Of a stretch of DNA of 64,000 nt, positions 7,819 through 15,601 are shown piece by piece (positions within the stretch are counted from its first letter, which is position 1; each line of letters opens with the position of its first letter). The stretch lies in NCBI GenBank assembly GCA_049791675.1, contig JBARAD010000141.1, forward strand, positions 1-64,000. The letters are read 5' to 3'. The notes beneath the pieces were generated by a model that did no database searches, had not been told where the DNA came from, and worked only from the letters and a program-made list of their open reading frames with translations. A program made the position numbers and the translations under genes. The DNA is from Chryseosolibacter sp049791675. Its GTDB lineage: Bacteria > Bacteroidota > Bacteroidia > Cytophagales > Cyclobacteriaceae.

Positions 7819-9294
7819 GTGCACTTGCTCCCAGGTAAATCTCTGTCGGTCCCTAAAACGGTCATTCTGTTTCTCTCCTTCCTGCTTTTAACATCGTGTG
7901 AAAGACAACAACATAAAGATCCGTTGTTTGACATGACGCATTGGAAGGACGAAGCAATGAATGAAATTCTCCCGCCCTGGAAAAAATACGCCAGGGATAC
8001 TGTTGGAGATTCGTTCTACTCTACGCTTGACGCTGACTGGAAACCGGTGAGGGATTCCATTAAATTCCCAAGCATGATCGCGAGAAATCTCTTCAGTTAT
8101 TCTGTAGCCTATTTGCTGGACGGAAAACAGGCGGACCTCGACATGGCGAAGGACATTAAAGATTATTTGTTTACACACGCCTGGGATCATGAACACGGAG
8201 GATGGTACGATGCTCTCGCCAGAGACGGCAAACCGCTCGAGGTTGATAAATCTACTTTTGTTCAGGTATACGTGATTACCGGGCTCGCCATGTATTATTT
8301 TATTACTCACGATGCAGCGGTGCTGGATTATGTGAACCGCTCAAATTCATTGCTGGAGGAAAAAGCCTGGGACAAAGCGCGGGGTGGATACTATGATGCA
8401 ATGAACCGCGACTGGAGCGTGAAAAGTGAAGTAAAATCATTCGCCTCCCAACTGGCGCCGGTGTCGGGCTATATACTTTACATGTACATGGCGACCATGG
8501 ACAAAAAATATCTTCAGCAGGCAGAAAGAATCTCTGACGCCATCCTTGGTCATATGGTGGATCAGAAAACGGGATGGATCCTGGAGTTGTTCGACAAAAA
8601 CTGGAAGTATCTTCCGGCAAAGCAAGATGACGAGGAGATCAACATCGGTCATAATATTGAAGCGGCGTGGAGCCTTGCACGCCTTTATCGCCTGAATAAA
8701 CGTCAAGATTACCTTCCTGCAGCGAAAGTACTTTCCGACAGTATTCATCGATATGGATTGAATCCGGAAAATGGATTTTGGTACCAATCCATCGGAAATG
8801 AAAGCCCGGGCCAGCACAGCGATTTTACGTACTGGTGGATCCAGGCGTATGGAAATATGTTTGATCTGTACCTGGCCGGTCTGTATCCGGAAGAAAACTA
8901 TTCAGACACATACCTGAAAGGCGCGACTTTCTGGAATGATCACTTCGTTGACCGTACCAGGGGAGATACGCATTTCAGTGTATATGAGAATGGCGAAGTA
9001 AAAGATTCTCAGAAGGCTAACCAGTTCAAGGCAGCCTATCACAGTATGGAGCACTGCCTCCTGAACTATCTTTACCTCGGATGTTGGGTAAATCCTCAGC
9101 CCTTTACCCTGAATTTTCTGATCAGCTCCAGTAATGCAGGGGATAGACTCTATCCGCTGCCGGTCGAAAAACTGGACGCTGTGATCAAGGAAGTCAGGAT
9201 CAATGGAGAAGCCTATGAATTCGAGGCGTCAAAGGATGGCGCTGTTATCCTTCCTGCTTTAACCAATGCCACCGTTGCCGTGAGTTTCCGGTAG
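7819..9294 (+). CDS. AGE-family epimerase/isomerase-like lipoprotein
   Basis: Its 491 residues resemble the N-acylglucosamine 2-epimerase (AGE) family, an (alpha/alpha)6-barrel acting on sugars. Recurrent barrel-helix motifs are visible, such as HEHGGWYDALARDGKPLEVDK, DKARGGYYDAMNRDW and NIGHNIEAAWSLARLY. The N-terminus is a lipoprotein signal with lipobox LTSC and the lipidated cysteine at residue 27. The protein is therefore probably anchored in the outer or inner membrane facing the periplasm, unlike the cytoplasmic epimerases. The start is a GTG; no ATG lies before the signal peptide. The substrate cannot be told. The C-terminal ~80 residues look like an added beta-rich tail. It stands alone between oppositely organised neighbours. 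Confidence 0.75.
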   Translation: MHLLPGKSLSVPKTVILFLSFLLLTSCERQQHKDPLFDMTHWKDEAMNEILPPWKKYARDTVGDSFYSTLDADWKPVRDSIKFPSMIARNLFSYSVAYLLDGKQADLDMAKDIKDYLFTHAWDHEHGGWYDALARDGKPLEVDKSTFVQVYVITGLAMYYFITHDAAVLDYVNRSNSLLEEKAWDKARGGYYDAMNRDWSVKSEVKSFASQLAPVSGYILYMYMATMDKKYLQQAERISDAILGHMVDQKTGWILELFDKNWKYLPAKQDDEEINIGHNIEAAWSLARLYRLNKRQDYLPAAKVLSDSIHRYGLNPENGFWYQSIGNESPGQHSDFTYWWIQAYGNMFDLYLAGLYPEENYSDTYLKGATFWNDHFVDRTRGDTHFSVYENGEVKDSQKANQFKAAYHSMEHCLLNYLYLGCWVNPQPFTLNFLISSSNAGDRLYPLPVEKLDAVIKEVRINGEAYEFEASKDGAVILPALTNATVAVSFR

Positions 9295-9514
9295 TAACGG
9301 AGACTGAGCAAGCAGGCATACCACAGTGGGATTAATATAAAACTCGGCGAACGAATTGTCAGGTTATAGAGGTATCACGGACAAACTTGCAAGCGCTTCG
9401 CGTGCGAATTCAGCTGATTTGATGCGCAGAGGACCAGTCATTGTCAATTCGCTCATTGGGTCTTTCCTGTAAACCGGCTGTTGAGCCTGGCTGCTGGCAC
9501 GACCTTTTAAGGTA

Positions 9515-9533
9515 AGCTTATAAATAATAAGCT
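9515..9533 (+). promoter_or_regulatory. Inverted repeat touching the start codon of the 90-residue gene
   Basis: AGCTTAT (9515-9521) and ATAAGCT (9527-9533) form a seven-base stem with a five-base loop ending immediately before the ATG at 9534. In RNA it would occupy the ribosome-binding region; in DNA it could be a small operator. No other support. Confidence 0.35.
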
Positions 9534-9806
9534 ATGCCAGCATGTAATTTCAGTATCCCGTTCTCGGGTTCACCAACCGACGTATTGCACCGCGCGGAAG
9601 CTGCCATTCACGAGCAGGGTGGTCATTTCAAGGGAAACGATATGTCAGGATTTTTTCAGCTGACTGTTTTAGGTAGTGAGATCAAAGGCTCGTATAACAT
9701 CAGTGGTCAGGATCTGAATGTCACGATCGATTCGAAGCCCTTTATGATTCCCTGCAGCACCATTCAAAGTTACCTGACGAAATATCTGGACGGGGTGCGC
9801 GTATAA
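9534..9806 (+). CDS. Small conserved-looking protein of unknown function
   Basis: I do not recognise this 90-residue protein with confidence. It has no signal peptide or membrane segment. The middle is beta-rich (FFQLTVLGSEIKGSYNISGQDLNVTIDSKPF), followed by a C-terminal helix STIQSYLTKYL. The layout recalls small proteins annotated as polyhydroxyalkanoate-system (PHA granule) proteins, but I cannot confirm that. Clear codon structure, an ATG start and its own upstream gap support a real gene. It converges on the ABC permease gene with seven bases between the stops. Confidence 0.6.
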   Translation: MPACNFSIPFSGSPTDVLHRAEAAIHEQGGHFKGNDMSGFFQLTVLGSEIKGSYNISGQDLNVTIDSKPFMIPCSTIQSYLTKYLDGVRV

Positions 9807-9813
9807 GTCATCA

Positions 9814-10617
9814 TTATATATCGGATCGTTTCAACTTCAGATAACTGAAATAGTTGAAGAGGAAGGTCCATGCCAAGGCAATCACAATGGAATCCACCGT
9901 CAGGTAATCCCGGATTTCCTGGAAGGTATAACGCATTAACGGCACGGGCACCAGATTAGCGATACTTTCCAGCGGCAAAAAACGAATCAGCCAGGGCACG
10001 TACTCGTCGATGTTCTCGCGAATGATCAACTCAAGCATCCGAGCCAGCAACAGAAGGATGATGGTCAGTCCGGAACGCTGAACGAATACACCCAGCATCA
10101 GCGCAAAGGAGAGAAAAGCAAAGATTTCAATGAAGTAGGCGATCAGGAATTCCATGTCCGCAAATACATAGCTCCAGTTGACGGAAGGTGTATAAATCAA
10201 ACCCGTCGCAAAACTGATGACCATGATCATGGCCACACTGAGGAAGCTCAGCAAAAGGTTTGTGAGGATCTTGCTCGCAAGAAATTGCCACCGGCTCAAA
10301 CCGTCAATTACGTTTTGTCTCAAGGTCCGGTACTGAAATTCGTTGGTGATGGAAATTACCGTCATGATCGCCAGCACAATCTTGAAGAAACCACTGAAAT
10401 AGATGAGGTTCAGCCACACATCGGGGAAATGGTAGAGCGGGATCCTGTTGATGTTCAACTTGGAACCGAAGTCTTCGAACGTGCGCGCTATCCATTTTAG
10501 AAACTCCATCCCGCTCGCGGTGGTGAAAGCCAGCGTGATAAAATACAAGCCACACACGATCCAGAACGTTCTGTAGCTGGTGAGTTTTTTCAGGTCGATT
10601 TGAAGGAGGTGAAGCAT
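9814..10617 (-). CDS. ABC-2 type transporter permease
   Basis: The 267-residue integral membrane protein shows about six hydrophobic segments, for example TFWIVCGLYFITLAF, IVLAIMTVISITNEF and LLSFLSVAMIMVISFATG. It begins inside the membrane region with no soluble domain. The segment NEFQYRTLRQNVIDGLSRWQFLASKI is the cytoplasmic coupling region typical of ABC-2 permeases. It pairs with the ATPase gene 36 bases upstream, so the two form an exporter with two copies of each subunit expected. Substrate unknown. The gene ends the ECF sigma / DUF4252 locus, so it may act in the same envelope response. Confidence 0.85.
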   Translation of the reverse strand: MLHLLQIDLKKLTSYRTFWIVCGLYFITLAFTTASGMEFLKWIARTFEDFGSKLNINRIPLYHFPDVWLNLIYFSGFFKIVLAIMTVISITNEFQYRTLRQNVIDGLSRWQFLASKILTNLLLSFLSVAMIMVISFATGLIYTPSVNWSYVFADMEFLIAYFIEIFAFLSFALMLGVFVQRSGLTIILLLLARMLELIIRENIDEYVPWLIRFLPLESIANLVPVPLMRYTFQEIRDYLTVDSIVIALAWTFLFNYFSYLKLKRSDI

Positions 10618-10621
10618 GTAG

Positions 10622-10656
10622 ATTACGGATTGCGAATGACGAATTAAGAATTATTA
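10622..10656. repeat. Heptamer tandem repeat between ABC ATPase and permease genes
   Basis: Five consecutive seven-base words fill the gap: ATTACGG, ATTGCGA, ATGACGA, ATTAAGA and ATTATTA. The last one includes the ATPase stop codon. It is the clearest case of the gap-confined heptamer arrays in this window. Confidence 0.8.
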
Positions 10657-11607
10657 TGATCCGGCCAGAATTTCGAGAAACTGTTTTTCAAGACTTTTCT
10701 TTTTTGTCACAAGGTGAGAGGCGACCACCCCTTTTTCGAACAGGAACTGATTGAGGTCTTTGCTTCTGAATCCGTCGCGAAGCGCCACCTGAAAACTTCC
10801 GTTTTCACGTTGGATGGCATGTGCTCCGGCAAATGTCATCAGTATCTCATAGAAACCCGGAGCATCGGCAAACACTTCGACTGTTTCGGAACCGGCGCCT
10901 CCTATACCCACGGGACCTGTGTGAATCAGATCGCCTCTCTTCAGAACAGAAAAATGGGTACATACTTTCTGCACTTCATCCAGCAAATGACTCGCAAGGA
11001 TGATGGTCTTACCATTGGCCGCAATTTTTTTTATGAGTTCGCGTATCTCTGCAATCCCCATGGGGTCCAGGCCATTGGTAGGTTCATCCAGTATTAGAAC
11101 CGTTGGGTTGTTTAACAGCGCCGACGCAATGGCCAGGCGTTGTTTCATGCCGAGTGAGTAAGTTTTGTATTTATCGTCCTGGCGCGACGATAATTCAACA
11201 AGCTCAAGTACATTCGGGATATTCTCAGGGGGGCATTGCTTGATCTTGGCGTTCAGTTCAAGGTTCTTCCGCCCACTGAGATAAGGGTAAAAGATAGGAT
11301 GCTCCAGGACCGCACCGATCTTTTTTCTCACGTGGTGCGACGGCGGTTCACCAAACCATGAATACTTGCCGGCTGTCGGATTGACAACGCCCATCAGCAT
11401 ACCCAGTGTTGTCGTCTTGCCACTCCCATTGGGGCCAAGCATTCCAAAAACCTCTCCGCGGTGAACTTCGAGGTTCAGGTTATTGACGGCTTTAATCTTG
11501 CCAAAATGTTTGGTGAGGTTTGAAATGCTTAATACTGTTTCCAAGGGTATTGTGGTTTGTTGTGGAAGATTGCCGGAATAAAAGCCCCATTCATTAATGG
11601 TTTTCAT
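10654..11607 (-). CDS. ABC transporter ATP-binding protein
   Basis: A cytoplasmic ATPase of 317 residues from the ATG at 11607. The nucleotide-binding domain shows Walker A (GPNGSGKTTTLG), the Q-loop region, the signature YSLGMKQRLAIASALL, Walker B (VLILDEPTNGLD) and the switch histidine in ILASHLLDE. The last ~80 residues are a tail typical of ATPases paired with ABC-2 permeases. The chosen ATG overlaps the stop of the preceding DUF4252 gene by 14 bases, suggesting coupled translation. A TTG at 11544, directly before ETVLSISNLTKHFG, is a credible alternative. It works with the permease at 9814-10617. Confidence 0.9.
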   Translation of the reverse strand: MKTINEWGFYSGNLPQQTTIPLETVLSISNLTKHFGKIKAVNNLNLEVHRGEVFGMLGPNGSGKTTTLGMLMGVVNPTAGKYSWFGEPPSHHVRKKIGAVLEHPIFYPYLSGRKNLELNAKIKQCPPENIPNVLELVELSSRQDDKYKTYSLGMKQRLAIASALLNNPTVLILDEPTNGLDPMGIAEIRELIKKIAANGKTIILASHLLDEVQKVCTHFSVLKRGDLIHTGPVGIGGAGSETVEVFADAPGFYEILMTFAGAHAIQRENGSFQVALRDGFRSKDLNQFLFEKGVVASHLVTKKKSLEKQFLEILAGS

Positions 11608-12145
11608 GCGACTTTTTATCCTCAGCCTCCTCATCACCGTCTTTTGTAAAGGCTTTTATTTTGCTGCTGATGTCGGTACTCTCATCGAGTGTGCTGTAAA
11701 GTTTTGTCACTTTGTCAAGGGCGACGCGTCCGAGGATATCCAGGACATAGAGGTTTTCAGCATCATTGATCAGCACGAGCATGCCTTTCGTTTTTCCGTC
11801 TTTCTCCCGGAGGTAAACATCAAAGTTCTTTCCCTGATGGCGGCTCGTCATCACTTCCTCGAATGCTTCCGATTTATAATCAGAAACAAGTTTCGTATAG
11901 TCGTTAGTGCCAAAATCGCTTTCATCTTTTTTGATCATCAGGAAGCGCATTTTTTCAATATCCCTGATGAGCTCATCAAATTCTTTGTCTTCAGCCTGGT
12001 TGAGCATCCGCAGGGTGTTGTTGTAGAAAAAAAGGGCGAGTGCCCCGCCGTGGCTTTTATGAAGCGCTTCTGTTGTTGAGCTTTGCGCAAACGATGCGGC
12101 GGGAAGCAGGATGCTGAAAATAATGAGTAAAATTTTCGCATTCAT
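11594..12145 (-). CDS. DUF4252 family exported protein (third of three)
   Basis: Its 183 residues begin with a Sec signal peptide (MNAKILLIIFSILLPAASFAQ), so it is exported. The mature part matches the DUF4252 pattern: a helical start, then an IEKMRFLMI strand, a segment of charged and alternating residues, and YVLDILGRVALDKVTKLY near the end. The C-terminus is strongly charged. Function is unknown. In Bacteroidota such genes commonly accompany an ECF sigma factor, and here two more copies and a sigma/anti-sigma pair lie directly upstream. Four bases separate it from the preceding DUF4252 gene. Confidence 0.8.
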   Translation of the reverse strand: MNAKILLIIFSILLPAASFAQSSTTEALHKSHGGALALFFYNNTLRMLNQAEDKEFDELIRDIEKMRFLMIKKDESDFGTNDYTKLVSDYKSEAFEEVMTSRHQGKNFDVYLREKDGKTKGMLVLINDAENLYVLDILGRVALDKVTKLYSTLDESTDISSKIKAFTKDGDEEAEDKKSHENH

Positions 12146-12149
12146 AATA

Positions 12150-12641
12150 TCAGGGGTTGTATGTCAGGTTTTGCCGGTATTTCCGATGCAACAGGTTTAC
12201 ATCGATATAGCCTTTGATTTCAACGGCAACCACCTCATCCGGGTTGTCTATCAGGATGAGATACCTGTTGAGGGGAGAATTTTTCAGGGGCTGAAGATAT
12301 ACTGTCACTTCTTCGCGGGTTTCCCTTGCGCGGGCGAGTTCCTCATAGCGATCGTCACGGACTACTTTTTTGAAACCTTCCAGCGAAACACCGCGATCGG
12401 CAAAGGCGGATTTTGGGATGGTGATGAGACGGATGTGCTTTACTTCCTTGATGGCGCTTTTGAATTCGTGTTCCCCCGCCAGCCAGAGCATGGTGCGGGC
12501 CAAAAAGCCGGAGGTTGTAAAGGAATGAACATTTTCTGCTGCGGAGAATTTGTTCTCGAGCGCCTGGAAGCTCTTGCTCTGTGCGATGGATTGCGTCAGC
12601 GCGGAACCCGCCAGCGTGATGATCAGAAAAAGTGTTTTCAT
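12150..12641 (-). CDS. DUF4252 family exported protein (second of three)
   Basis: I use the ATG at 12641, giving 163 residues. A longer frame exists but runs through the terminator hairpin at 12662-12691 and lacks a signal at its start. From 12641 there is a clean signal peptide MKTLFLIITLAGSALTQSIAQ. The mature part carries the DUF4252-like core: IKEVKHIRLITIPKSAF, then VTVYLQPLKNSPLNRYLILID and VVAVEIKGYIDVNLL. No catalytic residues stand out. Sequence similarity to its two neighbours is limited, so the three copies are old duplicates or distinct functional members. Confidence 0.78.
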   Translation of the reverse strand: MKTLFLIITLAGSALTQSIAQSKSFQALENKFSAAENVHSFTTSGFLARTMLWLAGEHEFKSAIKEVKHIRLITIPKSAFADRGVSLEGFKKVVRDDRYEELARARETREEVTVYLQPLKNSPLNRYLILIDNPDEVVAVEIKGYIDVNLLHRKYRQNLTYNP

Positions 12642-12661
12642 AAGCGCAGGGATAACATGAA

Positions 12662-12691
12662 AAAGAGCGTTGCCCGGAGGCAACGCTCTTT
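12662..12691 (-). terminator. Intrinsic terminator inside the DUF4252 cluster
   Basis: A perfect 13-base stem, AAAGAGCGTTGCC (12662-12674) with GGCAACGCTCTTT (12679-12691), closes a four-base loop. On the minus strand it is followed by a short T run. It lies five bases after the stop of the first DUF4252 gene and 20 bases before the start of the second, so it divides the sigma/anti-sigma/DUF4252 unit from the downstream genes or sets a lower read-through level. Confidence 0.82.
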
Positions 12692-12695
12692 ATTT

Positions 12696-13265
12696 CTAAT
12701 TTTTCCTTTCTCTCGAGTTATCATCGGTCCCTTTATCCCGCTTGTCTTTTTTATCCATGTTCTGGAGATTTTCAAGGCCTTTGATATTCATTTTGCTGCC
12801 AATGCGTGATATCTGTTTCAGGTCGATTTCGCCGAAGATGCTCAGGATCATGAACTCTTCGTTTCCACCCACCACCATCAGCATCTCCGAGATCTTGCCC
12901 CCTTTCTCTTCTATCATGAACTTCATGTCTTTGTCTTTGTCACGGACGGACATCAATTCTTCAAAGTTTTTGGGAATGAGCCCGAGCGCTTCACTGTATA
13001 GTTCGCGTGAATTACGGGCATTTTCTTTTGCAAGGATCTTCAGCCCCTTCAGCTTGCTGATGGCATCGAGCACTTCTTTATCTTCCGGATTTTCAGCATC
13101 CATCTGTGTGAACAATCCAAACATTTTGCTGGAGATGTTCACATTCGTAAATGTTTCATCGTTCTGATATTTGGTAAAAAACTTCGAGATCACATCCTGG
13201 CCGTTGGCCGCAGTGAGTGTTACCATCAACAAAATTATCGCACCGATCTTGTTCATATTTTTCAT
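12696..13265 (-). CDS. DUF4252 family exported protein (first of three)
   Basis: The 189-residue protein has a Sec signal (MNKIGAIILLMVTLTAANGQ; the second methionine, 13256, is an alternative start). The mature part follows the DUF4252 order: DVISKFFTKYQNDETFTNVNISSKMFGLF at the start, the LKGLKILAKEN strand, and EEFMILSIFGEIDLKQISRI. The C-terminal ~25 residues are almost all charged. It is likely periplasmic or surface-exposed. It lies 43 bases after the anti-sigma-like gene and ends at a strong terminator, so it is probably the main target or accessory of that sigma system. Confidence 0.82.
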   Translation of the reverse strand: MKNMNKIGAIILLMVTLTAANGQDVISKFFTKYQNDETFTNVNISSKMFGLFTQMDAENPEDKEVLDAISKLKGLKILAKENARNSRELYSEALGLIPKNFEELMSVRDKDKDMKFMIEEKGGKISEMLMVVGGNEEFMILSIFGEIDLKQISRIGSKMNIKGLENLQNMDKKDKRDKGTDDNSRERKN

Positions 13266-13308
13266 TTTTAAGTTCGCTTCGTGAGATTCCTTAAACAGTT
13301 GTTTATTC

Positions 13309-13812
13309 TTATAATTCTGATTTTACATTTTCTTTCCGGACGTCTTTCTGCGCTTCGTTGAAAAGATTTATTTTTTTCGCCTGCTCTTCGGCTGCTCCGA
13401 AGCTTTTTGAGATCATCAACAGCGCTTTTTTTGTTTCTTCAAACGCCATTTTTGGATCATCGTAGGTGTCGGCCATTTCTTCCCGTGCCGAATCCCTTAC
13501 TTCCATCCTCACGAGCCAGATTGCAAGCATCAATACAATAACACCTGCGGCGATACGCATACTGTTATAGATGAGTAAGGATAGTGTCTTTTCAGGATGC
13601 TTGATTTTTTTCAAGACCGTCCTTTCAAAGGATACATCTGTCAGAGACTTCTTTTTATGCTCATTAAAGTAACGGAACAATGCCGCAGTCTCTTTATGCT
13701 GCTCAGGCACGGATGAATTCCGGAAGTACGCCTGCAATTGTTGTTCTTCCTCGAGGGAAGTTTCGCAATTCCAGTATTTGTTTAACAAGGCATCTATTTT
13801 TTCAGAGTCCAT
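13309..13812 (-). CDS. Putative membrane anti-sigma factor
   Basis: This 167-residue single-pass membrane protein has a cytoplasmic N-terminal region of ~85 helical residues (LLNKYWNCETSLEEEQQLQAYF) like the sigma-binding domain of Bacteroidota anti-sigma proteins. One membrane helix follows near residues 86-103 (MRIAAGVIVLMLAIWLV), then a charged, mostly helical periplasmic tail. No zinc-binding HxxxCxxC motif is visible. Its start overlaps the end of the sigma gene by 11 bases, which supports a sigma/anti-sigma pair. The assignment rests on position and topology more than on a clear family match. Confidence 0.7.
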   Translation of the reverse strand: MDSEKIDALLNKYWNCETSLEEEQQLQAYFRNSSVPEQHKETAALFRYFNEHKKKSLTDVSFERTVLKKIKHPEKTLSLLIYNSMRIAAGVIVLMLAIWLVRMEVRDSAREEMADTYDDPKMAFEETKKALLMISKSFGAAEEQAKKINLFNEAQKDVRKENVKSEL

Positions 13813-14314
13813 AGGCGTCTATTTTAGTCATCTTCTCCCGCACCGCAGTTCTTGCCCTGAACAGGTTTACTTTTACCTGACTCATATCCAGTTCGAGTAT
13901 CTCGCATATTTCCTGGTAGCTGTATCCTTCCACGTCGCGGAGGTGCATCACCTGCCGCTGCTTTTCCGGAAGCGCCGCCATCATCTGCGATATTTTCTGC
14001 ATACTCTCACCCATTTCAGTTGATTCATGTGGCGTTAAAGCTTCATGGTGAATGCCGAGGCTTTCTTCTATAGGTTCGGTCCTTTTCCTGGTTAATACCC
14101 GGATACGGTCCAGCGACAGGTTTTTAGTGATGCGCATGCACCACGCTTCCCAGTTTTGAACGGCCGCCATTTGTTCGCGCCCATTCCAGACCCGGATAAA
14201 TACCTCCTGCACAATATCCTTTGCTTCGTCTTCGTTCCTGAGAAAACTTAAGGCGAAGCGAAAAAGCTTGTTTTTGGCAGGTAAAACCCGGTTTTCAAAA
14301 GCTTCGAGATCCAT
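13802..14314 (-). CDS. ECF-type RNA polymerase sigma factor
   Basis: It is 170 residues from the ATG at 14314 (MDLEAFENRVLPAKNKLFRFALSFL). Region 2 shows DEAKDIVQEVFIRVWNGRE followed by the promoter-melting segment around WEAWCMRITKNLSLDRIR. Region 4 shows LPEKQRQVMHLRDVEGYSYQEICEILELDMSQVKVNLFRARTAVREK, the helix-turn-helix that reads the -35 element. It heads a minus-strand unit with an anti-sigma-like gene, three DUF4252 genes and an ABC exporter. Upstream lies an ECF-like promoter candidate, so self-activation is likely. Confidence 0.9.
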   Translation of the reverse strand: MDLEAFENRVLPAKNKLFRFALSFLRNEDEAKDIVQEVFIRVWNGREQMAAVQNWEAWCMRITKNLSLDRIRVLTRKRTEPIEESLGIHHEALTPHESTEMGESMQKISQMMAALPEKQRQVMHLRDVEGYSYQEICEILELDMSQVKVNLFRARTAVREKMTKIDAYGL

Positions 14315-14334
14315 TCGCTGTAATTCAATACCAA

Positions 14335-14381
14335 GACGCAAAGGTAGGGGAGATGTTACAAACTATTTTTAAAATAGTTTG
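14335..14381 (-). promoter_or_regulatory. Promoter region and 23-base palindrome of the ECF sigma operon
   Basis: Two promoter readings overlap on the minus strand. One is an ECF-like pair, TGTAAC (14360-14355), a 16-base spacer and CGTC (14338-14335). The other is a perfect Bacteroidota -7 element, TACCTTTG (14346-14339). A perfect palindrome with 11-base arms, CAAACTATTTT and AAAATAGTTTG (14359-14381), overlaps the upstream element by two bases. It covers the place where the -33 element would sit. The start codon is 21-25 bases downstream. Autoregulation plus a second DNA-binding regulator is the natural reading, but is inferred. Confidence 0.6.
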
Positions 14382-14482
14382 AGTCCGGAGAGTCAGACCA
14401 CAAAGGCTGGAATGCATAAGAATTTTAGCCGTTTTTGAATTTTGTTCAAAGACACAAATTGTGCGTGCCTTTTGGCTGAAGC

Positions 14483-15004
14483 CTACAAAAAACGGCCGCC
14501 AACTTCTTTCCAGTTGTTGAGTCTTTCAAAGTGGTTAAGGTGTGTATTATGCGGGGCGGTGAAAATGAATTTTTCACCTTTGAAATGTTCCAGGTTGCGG
14601 ACCAGATCATCGATCATGTAGTCGCCGTGGACCACGGCCTTGCTCCCGCAGAAGACGAATTGCCTCCACGTAAGAAAAGGGAAATGCTCCTTGAGCCACA
14701 ATAGTTTTTCGGGAAGGGATTGCGGAAATTCCATTGCAGCCGAAACAATGAATACTTCATATTTCTTATGCAGTTCTTTCATCACCTCCTGGCAGTCCTG
14801 ATGTACTGCCATCGTCCGGAAAAAATTATCCCGGTAGGGGAATTCCGAGATCTTGTCGCGATTGTCGGGAAATCCTTCCCCTTCATCTTTGCCATTCAGT
14901 ACAGCCCGGTCGATCCTGACGCCGAATTCCTTTTCATAATAATTGATGAACTGACCGGTGGCATCCGCCATTACATCATCCATGTCTATGATCAACCTTT
15001 TCAT
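14483..15004 (-). CDS. 5'(3')-deoxyribonucleotidase-like HAD phosphatase
   Basis: Its 173 residues fit the NT5C family of the HAD superfamily, which removes phosphate from (deoxy)nucleoside monophosphates. Motif I is DMDDVMAD at residues 7-14, with the first aspartate as expected nucleophile. Motif II is the serine of FIVSAAMEFP, and motif IV is DYMIDDLVRNLEHF. The length (~170-200) is normal for bacterial members. Between it and the sigma operon lies a 100-base spacer. It has no operon partner. The exact nucleotide substrate cannot be seen. Confidence 0.82.
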   Translation of the reverse strand: MKRLIIDMDDVMADATGQFINYYEKEFGVRIDRAVLNGKDEGEGFPDNRDKISEFPYRDNFFRTMAVHQDCQEVMKELHKKYEVFIVSAAMEFPQSLPEKLLWLKEHFPFLTWRQFVFCGSKAVVHGDYMIDDLVRNLEHFKGEKFIFTAPHNTHLNHFERLNNWKEVGGRFL

Positions 15005-15162
15005 ATATCAGCTTTTGTTCTTCATGATGGCCGCCCTGCAAAACGGCGAACCTGCATCCAATCCTTAAAATTGTGTTATCTTCAATGGTAGCAAATTTGG
15101 TGTTTTACGGGATTCCGTCAAACCAGGCGGGGGAGCAGGACGTATAAAAGGCTAATATTTTC

Positions 15163-15552
15163 ATGAACACGAATACTGACGATATTGTTGTTTTTCAGTC
15201 TTTTGATAATGCAATCAATGCCAGCATTGTAAAGGCGAAACTCGATGCCCATGATATCCCCTGCTTTTTGACGGAAGAGCACATGGCCGGCCTTTATCCC
15301 GGCCTGAACCTGAACGCGTTCAAAGTCAGACTTCACCTCTTCGCCGCTGACCGTGAGCGGGCATCCTCGATATTAAACCTGAATGTTGTGAAAACATCCG
15401 AAGGTTCCGTAATGTGTCCCCGATGCCACTCCGAAAGCGTTACGAGGGATTTTCCCAGGGATCTGGCCGACCGCTTTACCTTTGTCTTTTTTGGAATATT
15501 CTTCCCTCACAAAAAGGTGAACCACTGCCTTGACTGCGATTTGGAATTCTGA
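15163..15552 (+). CDS. DUF2007-type protein with C-terminal zinc ribbon
   Basis: Its 129 residues start with a small ferredoxin-like domain of the DUF2007 'putative signal transducing protein' type (VVFQSFDNAINASIVKAKLDAHDIPCFLTEEH). It continues to ~residue 80. The C-terminal part has two cysteine pairs, CPRCHSES near residue 85 and CLDC near residue 124, a zinc-ribbon arrangement. Between them runs a hydrophobic FTFVFFGIFFP stretch. Function is unknown. The ATG start is isolated from the divergent nucleotidase by ~160 bases. Confidence 0.75.
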   Translation: MNTNTDDIVVFQSFDNAINASIVKAKLDAHDIPCFLTEEHMAGLYPGLNLNAFKVRLHLFAADRERASSILNLNVVKTSEGSVMCPRCHSESVTRDFPRDLADRFTFVFFGIFFPHKKVNHCLDCDLEF

Positions 15553-15601
15553 TTTGGATATCGCGGATTCGGTATTAATTTAGGGGGCAGTAAAAACTTT
15601 T

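Noticed and set aside
14359..14381. Palindrome read as a terminator for the deoxyribonucleotidase gene
   Set aside because: The stem is A/T-rich, leaves almost no loop and has no T run after it on either strand.
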